A stretch of 51,947 nt of DNA, from the NCBI GenBank assembly GCA_021732415.1, contig JAKFVC010000025.1, positions 1 to 51,947 on the forward strand. Direction: 5' to 3'. A model generated the notes under the pieces. That model made no database searches, was not told the origin of the DNA, and was given only the letters and a program-made list of their open reading frames with translations. Every line of letters starts with the position of its first letter. Positions within the stretch are counted from its first letter, which is position 1. This document shows positions 45,858 through 51,947 of the stretch, piece after piece. The DNA is from Planctomycetaceae bacterium (GTDB lineage: Bacteria > Planctomycetota > Planctomycetia > Planctomycetales > Planctomycetaceae). A program made the position numbers and the translations under genes.

Positions 45858-46406
45858 ATGGCAAGGAAACTCTCCATGACCAGTCTGTCGTCGTTGTCGC
45901 GTGAGTCGCTATTGGCTGCTGCTGTCTTCACCGGATTAGGCATGTGCCTGAATCAACCCGCCGTGGCCCAGACTCCGCCCCCGCCTCCGCTGCCGTATGG
46001 TGAGGCGATTTCGCTCGAACAGGCCAGGAAAGTCATCGCCGCGGCCGAAGTGGAAGCCAAGAAGAACAACTGGCCGGTCGCCATTGCCGTGGTCGATGGT
46101 TCCGGCTTTCTGGTGGCCTTCCAACGGTTAGACAATACTCAACTGGGCAGCGTGGAAGTCTCGCTCGAGAAGGCGAAGACATCCGCGTTGTTCCGACGTC
46201 CCACGAAGGCGTTTGAAGATATCCTCGCCATGGGAGGGGCGAACAACAAACTGTTGAAGCTGCCCGGGGCTCTGCCCATTGAAGGTGGAATCCCGATCGT
46301 GGTCGGTGGCAAGATCATCGGCGCGATCGGCGTCTCAGGCGTCAAGTCGAGCGAAGATGGTCAGATTGCCGCGGCTGGTGCGGATGCGCTGAAGCCGACA
46401 CCGTAG
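45858..46406 (+). CDS. Secreted GlcG/HbpS-family haem-binding-like protein
   Basis: 182 residues. A signal peptide (about 1-38, ending AVAQ) precedes a proline run (TPPPPPLPYG) and the GlcG/HbpS domain: ISLEQARKVIAAAEVEAKKN, AIAVVDGSGFLVAFQRLDN, SVEVSLEKAKTSALFRRPT and GGIPIVVGGKIIGAIGVSG. HbpS in Streptomyces binds haem and responds to oxidative stress; the name is by homology only. GAGG lies about 4 nt before ATG 45858. It is convergent with the SDR gene; a hairpin between them (46446-46491) may terminate both. Confidence 0.84.
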   Translation: MARKLSMTSLSSLSRESLLAAAVFTGLGMCLNQPAVAQTPPPPPLPYGEAISLEQARKVIAAAEVEAKKNNWPVAIAVVDGSGFLVAFQRLDNTQLGSVEVSLEKAKTSALFRRPTKAFEDILAMGGANNKLLKLPGALPIEGGIPIVVGGKIIGAIGVSGVKSSEDGQIAAAGADALKPTP

Positions 46407-46445
46407 CTGATTTAATAACATAATCCCATCCCTTCGAAACGCATC

Positions 46446-46491
46446 TGCCCCGCTGGCAGTCAACTCCATTGTAAGACTGTCGAGCGGGGCA
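46446..46491. terminator. Hairpin between convergent GlcG-like and SDR genes
   Basis: A 9-bp perfect stem TGCCCCGCT / AGCGGGGCA (46446-46454, 46483-46491) has an inner CAGT/ACTG pair. No T-tract follows on either side, so it may be a factor-dependent or decay-blocking structure. Confidence 0.5.
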
Positions 46492-46542
46492 CTTGGGGAT
46501 ACTTGCGCACTTCTAATAATCTGCTCACGAATAGGCTTGATG

Positions 46543-47289
46543 TCATTTTTCGAGTGCCCCGCCGTCGACATTCAACGAGACACCCGTGATATAGGAAGCT
46601 TTATCTGAAGCCACAAACACGATCGTGTTGGCGATTTCTTCCGGGTCGCCAATTCGCTTAAGTGGTACCAGCGACATCATCCCCGCCTTGTTTTCTTCGT
46701 TGCCCGTAAATCGATTCAGCATGCCGGTCTCAATGGGACCGGGAGCCACCGCATTCACTCGCACACCGTATTCGGCGGCTTCGAGTGCCGCAGCTTTGGT
46801 CAGTCCTTCCACGGCGTGCTTGCTCGCCGAATAAATCGAGGTTCCGGCGAACGCCTTTCTCCCGAGCACCGACGAAATGTTAATGATGCTCCCTTTCTTC
46901 TGGGACAGCATCACTCGGAGCTCGTGTTTCATGCTCAACACGACGCCAAGTACGTTGGTGTCAAAGATCGCGGCGTAGGTCTCCGGTGTTTGTTCCACGA
47001 CCGGCCCTGGTTGACCTTCAGTACCGGCATTGTTGACGGCGACATCCAGCCGGCCAAATCTGGCAACGGTTTGATCCACAAGCCTCTGGACCTCGTTTTC
47101 ATGGCGAACGTCCGCGTTGATGAACTCAGCTTCTGCCCCCAGCTTGCGCAATTCAGCGACCAGTTCCTGACCCGCGGCATCGCGACGTCCCGACACTACG
47201 ACTTTGGCGCCTTCTTTGGCAAATGCCAGAGCCGTGGCCCGACCGATTCCCGTCAGAGCACCCGTGATCAATACGACTTGATTTGACAT
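46543..47289 (-). CDS. Short-chain dehydrogenase/reductase (SDR, FabG-like)
   Basis: 248 residues of classical SDR type. The cofactor motif TGALTGIG is at residues 9-16, followed by NNAG, the catalytic serine region IINISSVLG and the YSASK catalytic Tyr-Lys pair. The C-terminal DGGALEK is usual for the family. The arginine pair in SGRRDAAGQEL after strand 2 favours NADPH. Substrate unknown; probably a small carbonyl compound. AAGGA lies 9 nt before ATG 47289. The old yellow enzyme gene is upstream on the same strand, 325 bp away, so cotranscription is possible but the gap contains an inverted repeat that may be a regulatory site. Confidence 0.87.
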   Translation of the reverse strand: MSNQVVLITGALTGIGRATALAFAKEGAKVVVSGRRDAAGQELVAELRKLGAEAEFINADVRHENEVQRLVDQTVARFGRLDVAVNNAGTEGQPGPVVEQTPETYAAIFDTNVLGVVLSMKHELRVMLSQKKGSIINISSVLGRKAFAGTSIYSASKHAVEGLTKAAALEAAEYGVRVNAVAPGPIETGMLNRFTGNEENKAGMMSLVPLKRIGDPEEIANTIVFVASDKASYITGVSLNVDGGALEK

Positions 47290-47403
47290 GTTATGTTTCC
47301 TTAACTCGCGAGAATACTTTGTTAGAGCGCATCACTAATCGTTTAGAAATGCTTTTGGTGTTGATAAGGCCCGATGCCAATCCACCCCGGCCCTTACGGG
47401 GCT

Positions 47404-47543
47404 GTTGATTTAATCGGCATGTAAACATAATTGCAGTATACTTAATGTGAACGGTGATCCGGTTTAAGCGTTCAAACCTATGTTCAACGGGTAGCAACTG
47501 CCGCGAAAACGAAAATACGCGATTGGGACTTGATTAAATCAAC
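47404..47543. promoter_or_regulatory. Widely spaced inverted repeat upstream of the SDR gene
   Basis: GTTGATTTAATC (47404-47415) and GATTAAATCAAC (47532-47543) are perfect 12-bp inverse copies 116 nt apart. Each is flanked by a CCCTTACGGG block (about 47391-47400 and 47547-47556). An AGTATACT palindrome lies between (47435-47442). Could be an operator or the remains of an inserted element. Confidence 0.45.
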
Positions 47544-47614
47544 TAGCCCTTACGGGACCGGGCTTACCTGGTTTATTTCTATTGCAGCATTGATTAGACA
47601 TTGCGGCGCGGCAA

Positions 47615-48784
47615 TCAATCGGCGCCTACTGAGGCCAATTCGTTGACTGTTTCAACGGCGGATTGTTCATCCTCATTTGACTCCTTGTAGAAGGGGTAAT
47701 CGGTGTAGCCCCGATGATCACCTCCATAGAACGTTGTTCGATCATAGGGATTGAACTGCAGTCCGAACTGGATGCGTTTGGGAAGGTCGGGATTGGCAAT
47801 GAAGTGGCGTCCGAAAGCCACCAGATCTGCGTCGCCCGCAGCAATGATGGCTTTAGCGTCGGCCGGTTCAAATCCACCTGCAGCGATGATCTTGCCGTGA
47901 AAGATTCTTCGCAGATGTTGAGAGGCGACTGGAGCGAGACCCTCTTCAATGGCTTCCGAACCCTTGATGCGTGGTTCAATAATATGCAGATAAGCGAGAC
48001 CAAACTGGTTGAGTTGTTCGGCAACATAACGAAACGTGGCTTCGGGATTGCTGTCCGACATGCCAGCCCAGCGACCGCTGGGACCGATTCGCACGCCGAC
48101 ACGATCGCCACCCCACACAGATACGGCCGCGGCGGTCACTTCCAGGAGGAAGCGGGCTCGGTTTTCGACCGGGCCACCATAAGCGTCGGTTCGCTTGTTG
48201 GAACCGTCCTGGAGGAATTGATCGGGCAGGTAACCGTTGGCTCCATGAATTTCGACTCCATCGAACCCCGCCGCCTTGGCCCGCTCGGCGGCTTGATGGT
48301 ATTGTTCAATGATGCTCGGGATCTCGTCAATGTTGAGTGCTCGTGCCGGCGTGACCGGTACCCAGCCTTTGGCCGTATAAGCTACACCTTCATATGGCAC
48401 GACCGACGCGGTGACCGGTGCCGCACCGTTCGCCAAATCCGCATGCGACTGACGTCCGACATGCCAAAGCTGCAGGAAGATGCGGCCACCTTTGGCATGC
48501 ACGGCCGCGGTCACTTTCTTCCAACCGGTGACCTGCTCGTCGGTGTAAATTCCGGGAGCCCCCAGATAACCACGAGCGGCAAACGATATCGGCGTGGCTT
48601 CGGCGATAAGCAGGCCCCCTTCGGACGCCCGCTGGCTGTAATACTCGGCCATCAGGTCGGTGGGAATGTCACCGGGTTGTTGCGAACGCAAGCGTGTCAA
48701 CGGAGCCATCACCACTCGGTGAGACAAGTTAAGAGCTCCTACTTGAACTGGCGAGAAAAGCGATGGTTGAGTGTGCTGTGTCAT
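47615..48784 (-). CDS. Old yellow enzyme family ene-reductase (NemA-like)
   Basis: 389 residues of FMN-dependent old yellow enzyme. Family motifs: MAPLTRLRSQ near the N-terminus, IFLQLWHVGRQSH, HGANGYLPDQFLQDGSNKRTD (the His-Asn pair for substrate plus the tyrosine) and LVAFGRHFIANPDLP for FMN phosphate. Such enzymes reduce activated C=C bonds, nitro esters or N-ethylmaleimide with NADPH. It probably supports defence against electrophiles together with the SDR gene. A perfect TATAAT lies upstream on the minus strand and AGGA is 8 nt before ATG 48784. Confidence 0.92.
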   Translation of the reverse strand: MTQHTQPSLFSPVQVGALNLSHRVVMAPLTRLRSQQPGDIPTDLMAEYYSQRASEGGLLIAEATPISFAARGYLGAPGIYTDEQVTGWKKVTAAVHAKGGRIFLQLWHVGRQSHADLANGAAPVTASVVPYEGVAYTAKGWVPVTPARALNIDEIPSIIEQYHQAAERAKAAGFDGVEIHGANGYLPDQFLQDGSNKRTDAYGGPVENRARFLLEVTAAAVSVWGGDRVGVRIGPSGRWAGMSDSNPEATFRYVAEQLNQFGLAYLHIIEPRIKGSEAIEEGLAPVASQHLRRIFHGKIIAAGGFEPADAKAIIAAGDADLVAFGRHFIANPDLPKRIQFGLQFNPYDRTTFYGGDHRGYTDYPFYKESNEDEQSAVETVNELASVGAD

Positions 48785-49285
48785 GACTGAATCCTACTGA
48801 GTAGAGATTTAATTATAGGGGGCATCAACATTAACGAACGCTACTGCGATCGGCTTCCAACCTCTTATTTCACACCAGCTGAGGGTGTGGAAACGCATCT
48901 TGAAAAATTGGCTTCACAAGAGGGATTACTGGCCAGACGGCCGAACCTTACACGAATTGGAGAAATTCGCGGCTTCCATGCATTAAGCATTGGCTGCGAA
49001 GAGATTGAGTCGGTGAGCCGCGTGCCGCAAGGGACTTCGGAGGCTTTCGCTCCCCAGCAAAACCAAAGTCCAGAGACATTGGGCACTGCGGCTCACCGGC
49101 GTCTCAAACTTGGGCAGCCATTCGAGCGGCAATGTTCTAAGCGCAGCAGTTGGACACCAAGCGGAACGACTTCTGTGATATGCTTCGCATGTTGATGAGT
49201 CGATAGATCGTGGTATGGAGTAGATGACATCCTCAGTTCAGCAAGTCACTCACGGCAAACCGATCCCTCAAGAAAAGGATATCCG
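48785..49285. other. 500-bp non-coding gap with one long-range hairpin
   Basis: Short open frames exist on both strands (48865-49086 minus, 48887-49195 plus) but neither has recognisable content or a ribosome site. The pair GTGAGCCGCGTGCC (49013-49026) and GGGCACTGCGGCTCAC (49081-49096) can form a stem with a one-base bulge around a 54-nt loop. Nothing else is evident. Confidence 0.45.
48812..48817 (-). promoter_or_regulatory. Candidate -10 element of the old yellow enzyme gene
   Basis: The minus strand reads TATAAT, a perfect sigma-70-type -10 hexamer, 28 nt upstream of ATG 48784. No consensus -35 box is found at the expected spacing, so the assignment is tentative. Confidence 0.4.
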
Positions 49286-50524
49286 ATGGAGACTCAAGCT
49301 TCCGACACCGTTACCGATTCTCATCAAACGCAGTGTTGCATTGTCGGTGCTGGCCCCGCAGGCATGGTGCTGGCACTTTTGCTGGCTCGCAAAGGGGTGC
49401 AGGTCACGCTGCTCGAAAGTCACCGCGACTTCGATCGCGACTTCCGGGGTGATACGATCCATCCCTCGACCCTGGAGGCCCTCGATCAACTCGAATTGGC
49501 CGACCGCCTGCTGGAGATTCCGCACGGCAAACTGGAGTTCATGCAGTTCTCTTCGAACGGCACGACTACGACGGTGGCGAATTTCCGGCGACTCAGGACC
49601 CGCTTCCCGTATGTCATGATCCTGCCGCAGGCCAGGTTTCTCGACTTCCTGGCCGAGGAGGCTCGGCAGTATCCGTCGTTTCGCTTGGAACTGGGGGCCA
49701 ATGTCCAGCAGTTGGTCCAGACCGACGGGGTCACTCAAGGCATTCGCTACCGTGGACTCGACAACGCGTGGCACGAGGTCCGAGCACCGTTGACTGTCGC
49801 CGCCGATGGTCGCTTCTCCAAGATCCGCAGTTTGTGCGGTGCCGAGCCCATCAAGACCGCGCCACCGATGGACGTACTGTGGTTCCGGTTTCCGCGGCGG
49901 CCAGGCGATCCCCATGATCAGATCACCTTCTTTGTTGGCGGCGGCCTGTTCGTCTTCTTCCTCGACCGGGGAGATGAATGGCAGGTAGGCTACGGCTTGA
50001 TGAAGGGATCGTATTCCGAGGTCAAGTCTGCCGGACTGGAAGCCATCCGAGAGAACCTGGTCCGCCTGGTACCGTGGGTGGCTGACCGGGTGGAGACGCT
50101 TCAAGACTGGAAGCAAGTCGTCGTCCTCTCCGTCGAATCCAGCCGGCTACCAACCTGGCACCAGCCCGGCCTGCTGCTGATCGGCGATGCGGCCCACGTG
50201 ATGTCTCCGGTCGGCGGAGTGGGTATCAACTACGCGATCCAGGATGCCATCGAGGCGGCCAATGTCCTGACCGAACCGCTACGAACAGGACAGATGACAG
50301 AGGCTCATCTGGCCGAGATTCAAAAGCGTCGCGAGCCGGCAGTGAAGGCAATTCAATGGTTCCAAGGGCTGATCCAGGATCGTGTGGTGAAGACGGCTCT
50401 CGACAAGGATCGTCCGTTTCGATTGCCGTGGCCGGCTCGCCTGATGCTTAAGATTCCTGGTATCCGCGATTTTCCCGCGAGGATGATTGCGTTTGGGTTG
50501 TACCGGTCGCGGATCAAGGAGTGA
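49286..50524 (+). CDS. FAD-dependent monooxygenase, aromatic-ring hydroxylase type
   Basis: 412 residues of class A flavoprotein monooxygenase (PHBH-like). The dinucleotide motif CCIVGAGPAGMVLALLLARK lies near residues 17-36, the second FAD motif reads LLLIGDAAHVMSPVGGVGIN, and the region RGDTIHPSTLEALDQL follows the usual first-third pattern. It uses NAD(P)H and oxygen to hydroxylate aromatic or similar substrates; the substrate is not evident. AAAAGGAT at 49272-49279 precedes ATG 49286. It is not part of an obvious catabolic operon; the neighbouring old yellow enzyme gene is on the opposite strand. Confidence 0.88.
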   Translation: METQASDTVTDSHQTQCCIVGAGPAGMVLALLLARKGVQVTLLESHRDFDRDFRGDTIHPSTLEALDQLELADRLLEIPHGKLEFMQFSSNGTTTTVANFRRLRTRFPYVMILPQARFLDFLAEEARQYPSFRLELGANVQQLVQTDGVTQGIRYRGLDNAWHEVRAPLTVAADGRFSKIRSLCGAEPIKTAPPMDVLWFRFPRRPGDPHDQITFFVGGGLFVFFLDRGDEWQVGYGLMKGSYSEVKSAGLEAIRENLVRLVPWVADRVETLQDWKQVVVLSVESSRLPTWHQPGLLLIGDAAHVMSPVGGVGINYAIQDAIEAANVLTEPLRTGQMTEAHLAEIQKRREPAVKAIQWFQGLIQDRVVKTALDKDRPFRLPWPARLMLKIPGIRDFPARMIAFGLYRSRIKE

Positions 50525-50536
50525 CTCTGGCGTCTT

Positions 50537-50589
50537 ACGGCCGACGCGGTCAGCGTTGGATCGCAGACGCTGGCAGGGTCTGCCACGGG
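50537..50589. repeat. Degenerate palindrome, GACGCTGGCAGCGTC family
   Basis: Left half GGCCGACGCGGTCAGCGTTGG and right half CAGACGCTGGCAGGGTCTGC are imperfect inverse copies, followed by CCACGGG as in other members. It starts 13 bp after the monooxygenase stop. Confidence 0.72.
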
Positions 50590-50876
50590 TAGCCGGCGAC
50601 TTCTCTAACGGTCTTAACGGTCGGCGAGTCCGAGCCGTCCGCACCGGCCTCGGTGACCGCTGCAACTTTGTGCTCTGACGAGCCCTTTCGGAATGCGACG
50701 TTATTGCTCGCACGTCCGAAATTTAATTGCTGGTCGCGTCCGCATTCTTCTCTCATCTCGAAGTCTTCGTGTTACCCTTACCGTACTGGCGGATCGGTGC
50801 GAGAGCACGTGTTCGTGATCCCTGTTCTCCATCTTGATAGCCAGTTCGTTTGTCATCTCAGATTGGGAGTGTCTGC

Positions 50877-51812
50877 ATGAACCGACACATTGTATTGTTT
50901 GTGGCAATCATCGTGGTCATCGTGTCGGAGCTCTGTGCTCAAGAAACCAAACCCAAGGTCCCGCCTCCGCCACCCGCTGTCGATGCTCGGGCCAAGGACC
51001 GGTCGGCGATCCATGAGACTCTGGCCTCGTTCGCCAAAACCTTTGAGTCACGGGACGCCAAGAAAGTCGCTGCCTATTGGACGGCCGAGGGCGAACACCA
51101 GACGACGCATGGAGCAACCGTGCGGGGGCGCGAGGCCCTCGAAAAAGCCTTTAGCGAATACTTCGCTGTCACCCCTGAGGTCCAGGCCGAATTACAGCCA
51201 TCCGCCCTGCGTTTCATTTCAAAAGATTCTGCGATTGAAGTGGGACAAGTCACGGTGCGCCATGGCGCCACCGAAGCTCCTACCCACGCGAACTACACCG
51301 CCTTCCTGGTCCGTGAAGACGATCGTTGGCGGCTGGCAATCCTGAGTGAAACTCCCAGCCGTGCTGAATCGATCAGTGACCTGAGCTGGCTGATTGGTGA
51401 ATGGAAGTCGACGGGCACCGGTGGAGCTGACATTCGGACCAGTTACGCGTGGGATGCCAACAAGAAGTTCATCCACGTCCAGTTTTCAATCAAGGAAGGG
51501 GAGCGGACCCTGAGCGGCAAGCAAGTGATCGGGATTGATCCGGCGACCGGCTCCCTTCATTCCTGGACCTTCGAAGCCAGCGGCGGCATCGGCGAGGCGG
51601 ATTGGAGTCGCGATGGTGACCACTGGGTGCTCGATGCCGCCGGGACTCTGCCCGACGGTCGGACTCTGACGGAATCCAATATCCTCCGCCGAGTGAACGA
51701 TGACACGTTCACCTGGCAATCGACGAATCGCCTGTTCGACGATCACGAAGTCGCCGATCTGGCTCCGGTTAAAGTGACGCGAATCAAATCCGAAACCAAA
51801 TCTGAGAAGTAA
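50877..51812 (+). CDS. Secreted SgcJ/NTF2-like protein with C-terminal lipocalin-type domain
   Basis: 311 residues. A signal peptide (about 1-21, ending LCAQ) is followed by a proline-rich linker and an NTF2-like (SgcJ/SnoaL) fold at about 40-155: SAIHETLASFAKTFESRDAK, VAAYWTAEGEH, REALEKAFSEYF and AFLVREDDRWRLAILSE. A second domain (about 165-300; LIGEWKST, then GKQVIGIDPATGSLHSWTF) resembles small DUF1579-type barrels. Such proteins are frequent in planctomycetes and their function is unknown. GGGAG lies 7 nt before ATG 50877; a longer upstream start is not favoured because it would precede the signal peptide. Confidence 0.8.
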   Translation: MNRHIVLFVAIIVVIVSELCAQETKPKVPPPPPAVDARAKDRSAIHETLASFAKTFESRDAKKVAAYWTAEGEHQTTHGATVRGREALEKAFSEYFAVTPEVQAELQPSALRFISKDSAIEVGQVTVRHGATEAPTHANYTAFLVREDDRWRLAILSETPSRAESISDLSWLIGEWKSTGTGGADIRTSYAWDANKKFIHVQFSIKEGERTLSGKQVIGIDPATGSLHSWTFEASGGIGEADWSRDGDHWVLDAAGTLPDGRTLTESNILRRVNDDTFTWQSTNRLFDDHEVADLAPVKVTRIKSETKSEK

Positions 51813-51875
51813 GCCCGTCGGACGTCTGCCGTACTTCCCTGCATCTCAGTATCACGACACAGAAGGCAGCCCATC

Positions 51876-51947
51876 ATGCACCTAAAGAAATTCGCGTCCG
51901 CAGCGCTGGTCCTCTCCTTAATGATCCCCGATTCACTAGTGCTCGCC
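51876..51947 (+). CDS. Start of a secreted protein, cut by the window end
   Basis: Twenty-four codons from ATG 51876 to the last base encode MHLKKFASAALVLSLMIPDS and then VLA-like residues, a good signal peptide. It lies 63 nt after the preceding gene on the same strand, so it may be in one unit with it. The rest of the protein is outside the window. Confidence 0.6.
   Translation, partial: MHLKKFASAALVLSLMIPDSLVLA

Noticed and set aside
47714-48790. 358-residue plus-strand frame
   Set aside because: Antisense to the old yellow enzyme gene; no domain is visible.
48865-49195. Overlapping short frames on both strands
   Set aside because: No recognisable protein features and no ribosome site; possibly remnants but not supportable.
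1-51947. CRISPR arrays, tRNA, rRNA, tmRNA, SRP RNA
   Set aside because: No regularly spaced direct repeats and no conserved RNA cores were found; the palindromes are single dispersed copies.

Overview
The window looks like a chromosomal segment of a planctomycete (Planctomycetota, probably Planctomycetales). The main evidence is two DUF1549/DUF1553 (PSD1) proteins carrying CxxCH haem motifs, a Tat-exported DUF1501 protein, a YXWGXW surface protein, a membrane-anchored cyclase-fold protein and a Lys/Ala-rich histone-like protein. Start codons are mixed: several TTG or GTG starts are supported by a good Shine-Dalgarno sequence. No rRNA, tRNA, transposase, phage gene or CRISPR array was seen. 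Genus-level assignment is not possible from the sequence alone.

Layout. 1-9.7 kb: a PLP decarboxylase, an orphan MacB-type permease, then PSD1 cytochrome, MazE/MazF-like pair, DUF1501 and an NHL beta-propeller, all on the plus strand. 9.9-15 kb: an unusual zinc-type dehydrogenase, a small secreted protein, then a minus-strand run of DMT transporter, menaquinone methyltransferase (ubiE) and tRNA thiolase (mnmA). 15.4-25.5 kb: a second PSD1 protein, a 954-residue membrane/pentahaem/TPR cytochrome, a small secreted protein, a tandem alpha/beta-hydrolase and a 630-residue protein of unknown function. 25.8-29.7 kb: bestrophin-like channel and a TIM-barrel isomerase, an AT-rich structured stretch of about 700 bp, a 51-residue histone-like gene and small proteins. 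30-35.3 kb: a small conserved-looking protein, a secreted protein, rsmB and a cyclase-fold protein. 35.5-40.4 kb: the sdhCAB succinate dehydrogenase operon, divergent from a YhaM-like HD nuclease. 40.4-51.9 kb: a small membrane protein, a large TerD-like protein, the YXWGXW protein, a GlcG/SDR/old-yellow-enzyme group, an FAD monooxygenase, an NTF2-like secreted protein and the start of a further secreted protein cut by the window end.

Respiratory theme. A type-B succinate dehydrogenase with a single di-haem membrane subunit, the menaquinone methyltransferase and the membrane-bound multihaem cytochrome fit a menaquinone-based respiratory chain. They are separate transcription units, so a functional link is inference.

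Intergenic repeats. The most striking non-coding feature is a dense set of imperfect to perfect palindromes in at least six sequence families: CACGGAG type, CACAGA type, GACGCTGGCAGCGTC type, GGCGTAAGCC (GUAA-loop) type, GACGGGTCTCCAGGCCCGTC type and CCCGACTC type. They lie mainly at gene ends. In two cases one arm supplies the final codons of a gene, and in a third it contains the stop codon. The best candidates for something undescribed are this repeat system, the structured stretch upstream of the histone-like gene, and the b-type/c-type/TPR cytochrome fusion.
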